Assembly (NCBI GenBank): GCA_021904315.1
Contig: CM038917.1
Location: 2,852,001-2,916,000 of the forward strand
Source of the DNA: Sphagnum magellanicum
Taxonomy: Eukaryota > Streptophyta > Sphagnopsida > Sphagnales > Sphagnaceae
Reading direction: 5' to 3'
DNA length: 64,000 nt
This document shows positions 50,101 to 61,850 of this stretch, piece after piece. Numbering within the stretch: position 1 is the stretch's first letter; every line of letters starts with the position of its first letter. The notes beneath the pieces are model-generated. The model was not told the DNA's origin. It did no database searches and saw nothing but the letters and a program-made list of their open reading frames with translations. The position numbers and the translations under genes were made by a program.

Positions 50101-50492
50101 GTAGACAGAAGATGTCGCCGTGATCCGCTAGCAGCTGCTGCAAGTCGAGCTCCATCGTGATTTCGTAGCAGCTGGTAATATTCAACGCTTCCCTGTACAG
50201 GCCATGAAGCAGCTGGGTGATCGTCTCCGTAACGCTCTACCATGATCTCCCTCGCACTTTCAGAGTATTTATGCACAGTTCGCAGGCTCGTGAAACTACC
50301 CATCACGGAAGAATCATCGCTGCTTCGACCTGCAGCACAACCGATCAAAACCCCGGAAGACCCACTGCAAATGAGCAGTGCAGCTAGAAGCAGCTGCTGT
50401 CTCCAGTACATGAGCAACTGTAGTAATCCACGAAGCAGATTAAATGAAGCTTGCAGCAGCATCAGTTTCTTAGACTCGATTCTCGACTGCAT
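47116..50492 (-). CDS. A1 family aspartic protease, atypical active site (8 exons, 531 aa)
   Basis: Complement join of 47116-47334, 47710-47800, 48068-48153, 48498-48633, 48871-49095, 49248-49486, 49735-49879 and 50038-50492. All seven introns have GT-AG ends (152-375 bp), phases agree, and the total is 1596 nt including TAG. Order: hydrophobic signal region near residues 28-50; pro-region with VQGSVEYYQLLRNHDG; first lobe with GTPSVEYFVALDTATDLLW and VPCECQQCAP; Cys-rich loop; CGQTQTGYF and GLGTGEISVPS; GRIAFGDKG; second lobe with FDTLVYYTYLPP; LDLCFATT; FCLGI; and a C-terminal hydrophobic helix. It resembles plant nucellin-like/APF aspartic proteases. Both catalytic Asp-Thr pairs are kept, but the Gly that normally follows is Ala in the first and Leu in the second. 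The ATG at 50492 is the first; 50408 gives a better signal peptide. Confidence 0.85.
47391..47565. repeat. Intronic tandem repeat with TTTAGGGTTTA core
   Basis: Four imperfect units of about 45-55 bp within the last intron (47335-47709) of the protease gene. Each contains GGGTTTAGGGTTTAA.GGG followed by TTGCTACATT and a short A-rich spacer. The core resembles the plant telomere heptamer. Confidence 0.7.
48417..48451. repeat. GAA microsatellite in an intron of the protease gene
   Basis: About ten GAA triplets in the intron between 48153 and 48498. Translated, they give a false poly-Ser or poly-Phe stretch. A splice donor GTGAGT at 48497 excludes them from the message. Confidence 0.8.
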
Positions 50493-51455
50493 CCTGTCGA
50501 AGAATTGATTCTTCTTCTGAGCTCAAAGAATGGAGAAATTTACAAATTTCCCCAAATCCCGGACGAGCTTCAACTCTTGTGCAAATTCGTAGTTAGACTT
50601 GGACCTGTAACAAGCAAACGGCGGCGGTCACAACAAAGCAGCTCAGCTTCTGCAATTTGCAAAACTATCCACAAACACAAAGTGCCAGCCACCAAAACTC
50701 AGAAAGGCTCTAGAGAATTGCAGTTTGCAAACAACAACATTACCACTAAAACCTGCAGCCACAAAACTTGTGAAGTTTTGCAAACAACAAACATGCACCA
50801 CCACCACAAAAACCCACAAAAGCTGATTTATGGTAATATTATTTGCTGTTTGCAAAACAAGTAGTTACAGCAAACAACAAAATGCCACAAAACTCTTGAA
50901 GCTAATTCTGCTGTTTGCAAAACAACAACAACAACAATGTACTACCACAAAACCCCACAAACCTGAAAAAAAAGAGGAGTTGAATCTGCTGGATGCAAAA
51001 ATCAGAGCAAGTGCTGATATGAAAAACGAAACAGCTCACAACATTTACAACACATTTTGAACACAAGTGTAATTTGCTGGTGGGTGACAACACTGGGCAC
51101 TAGGCTTTGGAGCTAAATCTGTTTGTTTCCTACTGACTTTTATAATTGTGCTTTTGGAGAAGTTACAGTTCAACTACTTTTGGACTGTGTTTGAAATTTT
51201 GGGAAGCATGGCATCTTCAAAGAAAATTCTTTCTCCTTCCGCCAACAATTTATTTTAATTGGGGTGTGGATTTGGATCTATAAGAAATGCATTTTCTTCT
51301 TATTCTTAGCATGCCAAACTATGCAAAACTCACAAATTAAATTAGTACTTTGCAAGTTTTTACCACGTTATTGGTCTCTAGTTCTTCTATTTTATCCTAT
51401 TGACGAGTTCAAGTTGTGTGCAAAGAATTGTTTCACATAATTGTTATCTAATTGG
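50493..51455 (-). promoter_or_regulatory. Upstream region of the aspartic protease gene (duplicated)
   Basis: Matches 398-1310 with indels, so the promoter region was duplicated together with exon 1. It contains CAA- and CCA-type simple repeats (50795-50830, 50918-50940). No clear TATA box could be chosen. The conserved blocks between the two copies (for example 50985-51060) are candidates for shared UTR or regulatory sequence; that role is inferred. Confidence 0.5.
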
Positions 51456-52197
51456 GTTTTTACACAAAACTCACAAAATTAGTTTCTTTTTAGTTACAAT
51501 TAGGCCCCCCCCCAAAAAAACAATCAATTTTGCCAAGTAGGTGGACTGGCCATCACCCACAAGAAGAATGAGCCAAATTTGGCAATCTAGAGCGTCATAC
51601 AGAACAATAGAAACTTTTTGGAAGCCTGCCTAGTTGACATACAGGAACTCAACTTTTTAAAAATTCCAACTTACCTACCTACTCCTCCTACCTACCTCCC
51701 CATCGGCCATGGCACTCCCAGCTACCTCAATAGCTAGGGAACTGGAACCCAATGGAAAACTGTTTCCTAACCACTTTCCATTCATCCTTCATGGTGCGCA
51801 GATGGTTGCTGGTTCATTGTGGCCAACAGATAGAACAAGTGGGTTATTTAGACCAAGTGAAAGCTCAAACCTCACTTTAAGCCATTTACCAGGAAAGTGC
51901 ACTAACAAAGTCCACAGCTATGAATGAATCAGTTCAACTGGTTACTAGTAAAGGCAAACATTTCACAATTAGGAAATCCGAATCTGCTCAAATTGTCAAC
52001 CAATTGGGTTTTACTAAATTGGATCTGAAAATAAAAAATTGCTTTCGACAAATTAGTCAAACTCTGGGATCTTAAATTCAATGTCCTGAACAAAAAACCG
52101 TTCAATTGATTTTGGCCCATTGGATGGTACCAAATTGAATTTGAAGGTAAAAACTTGGTTTGACCAAAGAAGCCTTCTACATCATCATCATCATCTT
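51456..52197. other. Intergenic, no gene recognised
   Basis: Contains a C9-A7 low-complexity run (51506-51521) and CCTACCTAC repeats (51670-51700). A 72-codon ORF at 51709-51927 has no recognised motif. Confidence 0.45.
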
Positions 52198-52209
52198 CTT
52201 CTACTCAGA

Positions 52210-52565
52210 ATTAAGGATTCAGCAAACTGGGGGATCTTAAGGTCACTGTAGCGAAGCTAAGTATGCTCTTCATGCTATATGCCTGCACAAAGTGTGGCAT
52301 AATTTGGGATCTTAAGGTCAATGTGGTGAAGCTAAATATGCTCTTCATGCTACAAATAGCATGAAGAGCATATTTAGCATACTTTCGTGGAATCTTTCAG
52401 TTACCATTTGTTCCTGATTATTGACGTGTGGGGTTTCATCAATTCTTTCTAGGGGTGTTGACTTACTACTACTTCTGAGTGCATCCTCTGAGCTCTCAAT
52501 TTAGAAAAGTCATTTTTTATTCTGCTTTTAGGCTCCATTTCCTCACCTAAACAAAAAGCATGCAC
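52210..52565 (+). repeat. Dispersed duplicate, copy 2, with internal tandem duplication
   Basis: Second copy of the 45140-45425 sequence. It differs by a 75-bp tandem duplication (unit 1 52231-52305, unit 2 starting at 52306 with GGGATCTTAAGGTCA) and by a perfect 22-bp hairpin at 52331-52378 inside unit 2. Confidence 0.75.
52331..52378. repeat. Perfect 22-bp inverted repeat, 4-nt loop
   Basis: The left arm 52331-52352 (GCTAAATATGC...) and right arm 52357-52378 are exact reverse complements, with loop CAAA at 52353-52356. The corresponding part of copy 1 near 45190 lacks the inverted right arm. Confidence 0.9.
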
Positions 52566-55500
52566 CCATTCACGGGTCAAAATTGATATGAAGCTTGCAA
52601 GAGCTTTGTCATGTTAATGGGGCCAATAGTGTGATGAGGCTAGTATTGCCTCAAGTCATTCGAGCTCCATAAGTTCCTTCATACCAATGCATATTAAACT
52701 TCGTTATTGTGTTTTAGGCCATCCCCTCTATTAAAGGCCAACATTGTTTGCATCCTCAAACTTATGGAAGAACATAGTGATCCTAAGTGGATTTTGAACA
52801 AATTTTCACCTCCCAATGTCTAATTCTTATGCTAGAGACTGATTAAAAATCACATTTGTGAGATTTTATTTCAAAAATTTATTGTTTATTGAAACTCTTG
52901 AATCCCGATGTGTTCAAAAATATTTGGTTAAATGATGATTTGAAAAGTACATTATTGATATTAAAGTTATTGGTGCAATGTTCATGTCAAAGCATGATAA
53001 AGTAGAAGTTCATAGTCTTGACAATTGCCCAAAACACAATTGAAAAGTATATTTGGCAACATTTTTTAACACAGAAACTTTTTTGTTTCATTTTTTTCCA
53101 AAAAAATATTTATACAAGATTTTCTTACAAGGATTTGAAACATGGTCTCATGATTATAAAACTTATTTTGTATTTCTAATTCAACTTCCAAAAGTAGTCT
53201 ATTCTAAAACTACCTTTGAATGAATATTGTATTTTTACAGTTCAAACATAATATTTGATACCATTCAAAAATCCTACATGATTACACTGAAGTTGTAATT
53301 ATGTGCACCCCATGCACATGTGAGTTTAGAAGGTTTTGAAAGACTAGAACTTGGAGTTCCTAACTTTTGCTATGCATAAAACAGAGCACCACCTTGCCAA
53401 AGCCTTCAATCTGAAGCACTTAGCTTTTTGCTTTCTCTTATTCTCTTTGAGCTATGGAAAGTTTGGTAACCTTACTCATGTTGCAGTCTCCTTTGACTTT
53501 TTACCCGTTAGGTTATTCCATCTGCACAACTGTATTCCCGGTTGTGAAAAAGAAAAAATCACCATTTCCATGTCACAATGCTCCAACTTGGCATGAGGTG
53601 GGAAACAAAAGTCCCAATTGGTGCCTAAATTTGTTTTATACGATACTATTGTCTTCCAAAAAATAAGTTTCCAAAGGTGTCACAAGCATAAAAGCTATTA
53701 TGGACTTCAACTTAAAAATAAAATCAATCACAAATCAATATGACGCTTGATGTGCTAACCCTCATGTGTTAAGTAGGGTGCAAGTCATGTGCCAATGTAG
53801 ACAAATACATTTTTCATGATTTAAGAAATCATTATTGTAAAAAAAGCTTCTCATTTGGTTGTTGCATTTTCTTTTTACCCATACAAGTTCAATGTGTCAA
53901 GATGTCATGGACATACAAAATATCACAAGCACAAGAACAAGTCTAATGATTAACAGGCTATGTAACAAAGTCTAAGGATAGTCCCAACCGTACACAAGGA
54001 CTTGAAATACACCAACATTTACCAAAATGTGAATTTTAAAATACCATTAAAAACTTGTAATTTTAACAACTCCACCAAAGTGAACAAATTTATCTTGCAA
54101 CAAGGGGGACATTGGGATAAAAAGGCTTATAATACTTATCAAACTCAATTAAATATATCTTTGTAAGATTTGATTATCAAATTGTTACAAACTACAAAAA
54201 ACATTCATGACATAAAAAAATTTCTTGCTGAAATTGTTTCTTGCCAATATCCATTGTGCTTGCATATGCAATTTGGATGATGAGAATGTCCTTGTGGTGA
54301 TTATAAATGTGGAATTCCCCTATGTAAGGAATAAAAGTAATAATTATTAGTATTTAAATTGTTGTAGTCAACCTAATTATTGACAGGTATTTTTATCGGT
54401 GCAAATTTTCAAATTTCCACAATTTTTCTACCCTAGTGAAATTCTCGTGTGTTCTAAGCAATTTATAAGGTTCTAAAGTTTATGAGTTTGTTTAGAATGG
54501 CTTGAGGAACCGCATGATGATTTTTTTGTTCTCATAAAGCTGTAGGCAACATGAGCTTTGGGTTGCTTCTAAACATTATAGATATATAACCCTTAAACAA
54601 AATAAGGTCTCCAAGTTCAAATTTGTCATTTTCAAGTTTAAATAGGTATAGTCCCTAATAAGAGGCATCAGGAAGGAAGTTTCAAGGTACCAATGTCTCA
54701 GCACTTTTCTTTTTGAAAGTAATATAATATATCTTAACATGGAGAGTTTCGTTATTTTAAATAATAATAACAAGTTAAATGCAACTGGGGCCAGCCACAC
54801 ATGGGAAGGGTAGTGGAGTAGCATATTTTAGGGCATATAGAAATGCTCAACATCATCTAGTACCCATGTCTCCGGTACTTACTTCACTTTCCATGCAATG
54901 GTACATGGTATCATGACGTGAAATTTTGTCATATAGAAGGCTATTGGATGCATCCCACAATAGTTATCATGTTGGTAAATGTCTTTCTTTTTGTACTCAT
55001 ATTTTACGACCCTGTTAGATTGCTGAATGTTTCCAACTTTCAAATTTTAACCCTAAGTAGTTGGTATATATTTAATGGTGTACAGTATATTGTTCCCAAG
55101 ACATATAATATTTATTAGTGTTGGGTAAAGCCTCCAGGTGGGGGCATTCCTGGAATAAGAGTCCATATGATAAGGCAATCAAAAAATTAATGTCAAAGAA
55201 AAATGAGAGAAAAAGAAGCTTTCAATAGTCATCCTAATCCACAGGAATCCATCATGAGCAAGTGCACTACAAGATGTGAGAATCTGCATTTTTCCACATG
55301 GCTTAAATTAGCCAAAATGTTATGGTAAAAATAAGGCTCCAAAAAATAATAAGGAAAACAAGTGAGATATATATAGGTCCAAAACAATTAAGGAAAACAA
55401 ATTATATCTATATATATATTCTCGATTCCACTGAATTTCATGCAATGGTAACCACTAGGTACATGATAATACGAGAGGTTGGATCGCCACATGAAAACTC

Positions 55501-56440
55501 ATGTCATGCAAATACATTCATCATTTTGCTAATATTTCATGGCAAGGTTGGGATTTATTAGCTACTCTATGACTAACATGTGTAGATAGTCACCGGCAGA
55601 TGTCAAAACACTTAACATTTTGTCTTTGAGTTGTTTGAACTTTGTGCCTATGCAATGAGAAATTTGAACCAAGGTCTTGCATTATTTATTCATGTCGATA
55701 TTGTATTGGTGCTTTTTAACCAAGCCTCGGCCCTTTAAGACTTCTTAACCTGTAGTTCTGATCTTTTAAAACGACTTGAATGTGTGGACATTCGAAGATT
55801 TAACAAGAATGGGAACATTCAATTGGGTGGATGACATCCTCTATGCATTAGGCTATCACATTGACCCATTTGATATTTTTTTTGCAATGAAATTTATGAG
55901 GACTTTCACCGTATTTACATTTCATTTTTCTTCTCATAGCCAGTACTTGCTATTTTGATGAGCCAAACCAACATGAACCAAACTGATATGTTTTGACTTT
56001 TCTTCATCCAATTTTAATGAGCCAAACTGGCTTGAATGATGAGCTAAGGGGCATTTTGTGTTCCAGCTTACTAAAACAACCATACACCAGAAGATCCGTT
56101 TCCCTACCCAAAACCCATAAAGCACTAGTGGAAATTTTCTAGTGTTAGATAAATTGTATGGAACATAATTTCACTCCCAAGGATTGGGAATTCCTCGTTA
56201 GGTGGGTTTTTCTGTTTTCGAGAAGGTTCTTTCATTTTTTTAATTTCCCATTCCTTAGATTGAAAAGAAAGTTTTAGATCATTTGACCAAACCTCCACAC
56301 CACAACATTGTATTGCAATGCAAAGAAGACCATGGAGTCACAAGCTGTAAGCATGGCAATTGTTGAGAGCAAAAAACCAACTCTGAAAGCTCGTGGAAAA
56401 TGGAACATTGGAAGAGGAAAAAAATGCCAAGTGCGATTTT
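52566..56440. other. Intergenic, no gene recognised
   Basis: About 3.9 kb of AT-rich DNA with only short frames and no motif I can name. Short related words (a GAGCCAAAC...TGAAC motif) occur twice at 55960-56040. Confidence 0.45.
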
Positions 56441-56444
56441 CACT

Positions 56445-56700
56445 CCAAATTAGTAAAGTTGAAGCTACAAAGCTTCCCATGACAACAAGAAGAGCCTTGT
56501 TCTGCATTAGCAAAGCTTCACACTGCAAATCAGTAAAGGTGAAGCTACAAAGCTTCCCACAAAAACAAGAAGAGCCTTGTTCTGCATTAGCACAGCTTCA
56601 CACTGCAAATCAGTAAAGCTGAAGCTACAAAGCTTCCCACAAAAACAAGAAAAGCCTTGTTCTGCAGTAGCAAAGCTTTGCACTGCAATTGCTCTGCTCA
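56445..56700 (+). repeat. Minisatellite, 80-bp unit, about three copies
   Basis: GAAGCTACAAAGCTTCCCA recurs at 56461, 56541 and 56621, giving an exact 80-bp period. A fourth, more diverged partial unit may follow to about 56780. A 102-codon ORF (56308-56616) reads through it, but an 80-bp unit changes frame at each repeat, so a conserved protein is unlikely. Confidence 0.85.
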
Positions 56701-56780
56701 ACTACAACAAGGCTTGGGTGCAAGAAGAGCACTGCTCTGCTCTAGTAGAACTTTGTGCTGCAATCGCTCTGCTAATCTCA

Positions 56781-59700
56781 GAGTTAGTTTCTGACCATTT
56801 CTTTACATTGGTTGAATCTCTTGGATGAGGGAATTACAGAATGGGTGACACTTGTAGGTCACACCGTCACAAGGCACACCTTAAACAGGCCTTTATTCTG
56901 GTAATTCCCACATCCCTGAGGTTTACCTTACAGATTCAATCAGTGTTTCTTTGTTGGCTAATTTTCTCACCGTATTGACACCAAAAAAAACCATTGCATA
57001 TCTGACAAAGGATTTTAAAGAAAAAATGCACCAAAGTTGCCAGATTTTGAGAAAATGTTATTTGGATTCGTCATATTTAGACAGTAGGTTCCAGCAAAGT
57101 GGCCAAAACGTAGAGGATTCTTAAAATTTTCTACTTTCCTCTCAGACCTGTGGCCAAATCTGTCCAATTCCTGTTGTGGATGATGGCCACCCTCAGCATA
57201 CATTTTGAAGCTGCCCTGCCTAGCGAAGTGCTTAATCTCCTTGGGACATAGTACCCAAGGATGGCCAATGTGGTTACATCGCAAAGAAAAAAAACACCCT
57301 GCATTCATTCCTTAAGATTTCAGAATTTTCACTTAAAAGTCAAAAAGGGGATGTTTTATTGTTGCATTTGATATATGTATCCCCGGCAACAAAACACAAA
57401 GACATTTCTTTGACACAAAGATTTTTTTCATGGACCCACCCTTTTCACCACACCTACCAGCTAGGAAGGAAGCAAGAAAGAAATTGAACCAATCCACAAG
57501 GCTTCCACACTCCAACAGTTCACCATTCCTTCTCACAACAAGTCAAACTTAGCCTGTTCCAAAAAGTTAATCAAAGACTTTGCTTGCCATTCCAAATTGT
57601 CAAATATGAGTTACATCCTTCATCAGACACCTCCTCCAACCTCTTCCCACCCCCACAAAAGCAATGAGGCTAAGCCATTAGGCCCTTTAAGTTTATCAAG
57701 TCAATAGCAAACTTTGCCCCTCAGCTGGGAGGTCGAAATTTTATTAGTCTTATTCAACCAGACAAGATGGTTACCATACGAGCACCATCTTCCAATCTCT
57801 AGGAATACATGTCTTCTGTACCCATGATAACACTAAGTCTATGACAAATTTCATCCCTCACCCTCTTCAAATTCTTCCATCATACTGTTCCTTAATCAGT
57901 AATCAACAAATACACAAGATATCTATTCATACATTGGGTTTCTAGTGAGGATCACCATTTTCAACTGAATTTACTGTTTGCTTCAAATTAAACTTGATAA
58001 GAAAGGCATTGATCAAATAGGTGCAACAAGTTCAATACATCACCAGCACCAACTCGTGCTGTTAGGGTCTCTTTCTGTTGCCCCACTATGGACTAGGCAA
58101 CCAGCGGTAAGCAGTGAAAACAGGCAAGTTACCGTGAATAAGTAGGTAGTCAAGGCACCAGAGCAGTGAGACTATTCACAGTAACCAGCACTCTTGAGTT
58201 GATTACCAGACATAACTGTTTGTATGAGAGCATCAAGTTTACTAGCTATTGGACATAGAGGAGGCCGAGTTATGAGATTCAACAAACTAGTCACCAGGAT
58301 TGTGCAGAAGGCACTTGGATTCATGATATAACTAGGGACCTCTCATCCTATGGTGTATTGTGACGTTATGAACAATCACTTATGATCACAGATTTTGCTA
58401 CAACAGTAACTTTTCATCGCATAATTTCAACTGTACCTAGAACCACCTGGCTTCTCTGCAGATCTATGGAACTAATTTTTACCTTGGATCAAAAGAGGTT
58501 GGAATATGGGAAAAGACAATGGATGAACCAGAACTTAGAACCTTGTTGCAATCATTTTTTCATATGATAGTTTTTTGAGGGAAATATGAAGCAACTTTAC
58601 ATTCTAGACAACTGGCGTAACCAACCTTGGAATTGATCTCTTACTAGTACCAGAACCTGGTTTCTATTCTTTTCTACAGTGGTGCCAGTTTTCTGGGTAA
58701 GGCAGAAATACCTTTCAAAAGACTAAACAAGCAAGCTGTGCTTTAGTAGAGTGGCCATTTTTCACATTTTTCTCAGTTCTATATAACAATCATATTTACA
58801 TTATTTCCAACCTTGAACAATGTCATGTGGGTGGAACCAGACCAAGTTTTCAAACCAGACACAGAATAGAATCGTTCTTTGAGAAACCGAGCCAATACTA
58901 GAATCAGACTTTACATGTTTGAAGAACCAGGCTTGAAACCTCAATTCAATCAATGTCAGAAATGTAGCCATACCCAAAGCCTAAAGCAAAGAGTAAATAT
59001 TACTTGTTCTTACAGATTTACCATTGTATCACAATAGTGGGCATCATGTTTCCATTCACAATAATCAGGGGCACTAGAGTGTGCAAGGAGAGGGTATCAA
59101 CCCAGAGATGGAGTAGGGTTAGGGTTGTCATCTTCAGGTTGCAAATCTGTTCTTTCACTTTTTCTTCCTTTTTTTGCTTCTGCATGTAAAATGCAATGTA
59201 GTGGTAAGTACTTACTTTCTTCACACCGCAGTTCTATTATTATTTTGTTTCAAGAGTTTTTCTCTGTCAGAGCCCTCATATAAGAGGATTCTAGGATCTG
59301 CACCCTTTTCCTGTTTTGGCTTATCTTCTGGCATCATAACAGTCACAAACTTGCACTTGCACATTATCAATTGATTAGTTCTTGCAAGTTACTACCCCCA
59401 AAAAAGGGAGCAGACTTCATCATTTGTTTTTTTTCCCAAGTGGACATTGCTACAAGGTGTTTCAGCTTTGTCACCAGGGGTCATCGTAATTGTTATCATC
59501 AATATTGCAACGCTGCAAGGTCCAATTCCCTTGTTAGTGTTGCAAATGTAGTTGTAACTTCTTGTTAGTGTAGCATTACAATTTGGGTCTGATGCTGAGC
59601 ATCTTCCTCCTAACATTTATCAAGGATCGGTCAGAGAAAACAAAAGGCAGCATAGATGGGTTTTTGTCTCTTCACATTCTATGATCCTGCTCCTTCATAA

Positions 59701-59996
59701 AGTGCATGCAGTTTGTACTTAGGTTGCATAATTACACCTCAGAAAACATAACAGGTATGGTTTTCCTTCATTTGCTTGAGAAGCTGATTCCACCTTCATT
59801 CACCCCAATCAGTCAATATAAATGTATAACACCCTTGATGCAGTGGAACTGAATTCAAACAGGCAGGACTATGCTGTCTTCAAAAATGACAAATCAATGC
59901 AGACCACTGTAAGGGACCCACATGCAAAGCAGGACTAAAAGAATAAGAAAAAAAGAATAGGAAAGAGAGGATTCTTAAGCTGCCTTTTTGTTTGCT
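56781..59996. other. Intergenic; 3' flank of the aquaporin gene at its right end
   Basis: About 3.2 kb with no recognised gene. The right end (about 59700-59996) probably holds the 3' UTR of the SIP aquaporin. Confidence 0.45.
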
Positions 59997-61582
59997 TTAC
60001 TCTTCCTTTGCAGACTCCTCCTGAGTTGCCCTTTTTGCTCTTCTTTTGACAGACCCATCCTTGACCACTTCTGCCTTTCTGTCACTCTCTCCATTAACAG
60101 CAGCAGCAGCATTTCCCTTCTGGACAGGTCGTTTTGGTGCAAATAACAGATTGAAGGCCCAAACAGACACCACTGTGCCCACCATAGGCCCAATCCAGTA
60201 CACTGCAAAATGCTCCCATGATGTATGTTCATTGCTCACAAATGCCCATGCAAAGGCCTGCCCCATCACCCATCCAAAGTCACCAAAATCATCAGTATTT
60301 CTGGCTGTGTTTTTTCAAAGCATATCACCTCATAACGGGCTGTCATTAGCAGTAGAGGAGAAATCTTCAATCTACAACTTTCAGTCTGAAGTTGAACCAC
60401 AGAAAGAAATCTGGCTAAAAGAATAATCAACTGCCTCATCAGAAGCCATCAGTGTCACTCAAGGAAACTATGACAGAATCCTTGAAAGATATGCAAACAG
60501 AACATGAACTGCCAATTACTAATCAAAACTATTCTCAATGAATCTCTTGCAGATGGTTGTAGGGTTCTACTAGAGTTGTCTGGATGAAACCCTAACCATA
60601 AGCCTGCAACATGACAACAACATGAAATAGAGTGAAAAGGAAAAAAAAAAGAAGCTCTTACATTAGCTGGGTTCATTGCAGGACCCGTGTATGCTCCTCC
60701 TGCCATCACCAGGATTATGGTAGCCACAACAATTATTCCTGTCTTTACACTTGGGCTACGTGGACCTCTCAAAATGGCCCACAACACTGTGAGAGTGAGT
60801 GCAAAAGTCAACACCGCTTCTGCTAGCAACCCTGTTGAGAGAGGCACTTTCAGCTTGGGGCCACCCAACGTATGTGAGTAACTTTTGGGCATCACCTCCA
60901 GTATAGCCAATGCTCCAGCCACAGCCCCAATCATCTGCACTCATGCATTATACCTCTAATGAGAATCAAGAAATCTCCATACCCATCTAACAAATTTCCA
61001 CTAGCATTTTAGGCATCAATCAATCACCCACATACTTTTGGTTTTCCATGTAAGGCTCCAAATACTTCAAACATTGCAATTCAGCTCTCTCTGTGTATAT
61101 TCTTCTGCAACTGGACCCTGTCACTTTCAATGTCATAAGAGCTACTACTAACATGGTTCACGTGATCAATCCTGCAAAGTTGCAAAGAATTGGCAAAAAT
61201 TCTTCTGGAAAGATACGCTGCAAGTCCAGAAGATCCACAGAGGATACACATATTGTATACATATGTATCATCAAAATGGGTACCATACCTGGGCTGGCAT
61301 GCGAATACCAAGAGAGAAAAGGGTGTCCTTGCTGACTCCAGCATAGGCAAAAGCCACCAGCGAAGTGGGGTTCCAGCTTGCACCTCCAAGTGCCTTTCCC
61401 AGCGCAGAAAACACAAAGATCAGGAGCGTAACGAGTGCCAGGACCACGTACAGCTTCCCTGAACCTCCTTGAAGTCCAATAATTGGTGCCAGTGCCGATG
61501 ACACAGCCCCTAATGAGGCCATGGAAAACACCCAAAGGAATGTAATGGAGGCATCCGCCGCAGCTCTCGTTGCCAAACCCAT
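59997..61582 (-). CDS. SIP1: SIP-type aquaporin (SIP1-like), 3 exons, 275 aa
   Basis: Complement join of 59997-60257, 60662-60934 and 61289-61582, all GT-AG introns in phase 0 (404 and 354 bp); 98 + 91 + 86 codons plus TAA. Small basic intrinsic proteins are aquaporin-fold channels of the plant ER membrane. The first half-helix motif reads NPT (WNPTSLVAFAYAG), as in SIP1 members; the second reads NPA (GPAMNPAN), completed across the last splice junction to NPANAF. Six hydrophobic segments are visible, from FLWVFSMASLGAVSSALAP to IGPMVGTVVSVWAFNLLF. The C-terminal tail is long and Lys/Glu/Arg-rich (AEVVKDGSVKRRAKRATQEE), longer than in typical SIPs of about 240 aa. The start at 61582 is preferred because an upstream in-frame ATG (61705) would add a Gly-rich stretch absent from the family. 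Confidence 0.9.
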
Positions 61583-61850
61583 CCCTCCTACTACTACAAC
61601 AAAAAACAAAAGAGAGAAAAACCCAACACCACCACCACCCCAACTCTTCCCTCCTCCTCCTCTTCCCCCGACCCAAGACCTCAAATCCCCAAAAAAGAGC
61701 CCCAAAGTTCCAAATCACGTTAATAATCCTTTAAAAGAATCACTACCCAAAAAAGGAAAAAAAAACACAATAACAACTACCACCCAACTAACCAACCAAC
61801 AAGAATGTGATGAGCTCTCTCTCTCTCTGTGACCTAATTTCCTCCAAATG
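61583..61850 (-). promoter_or_regulatory. Probable 5' UTR/promoter of the SIP gene with TC repeat
   Basis: A CCACC-rich stretch (about 61628-61640) and a CTCTCTCTCTCTCT run (61811-61828) lie just upstream of the SIP start. On the coding strand this is a GA-rich leader, common in plant 5' UTRs. No TATA box was assigned. Confidence 0.4.

Noticed and set aside
56445-56700. CRISPR-like regular repeats
   Set aside because: The 80-bp units are adjacent with no unique spacers; it is a eukaryotic minisatellite.
60455-60940. SIP exon 2 read as one longer ORF of 161 codons
   Set aside because: The frame continues past a good GT donor at 60661 into intron sequence; splicing to 60257 restores NPANAF and the family pattern.
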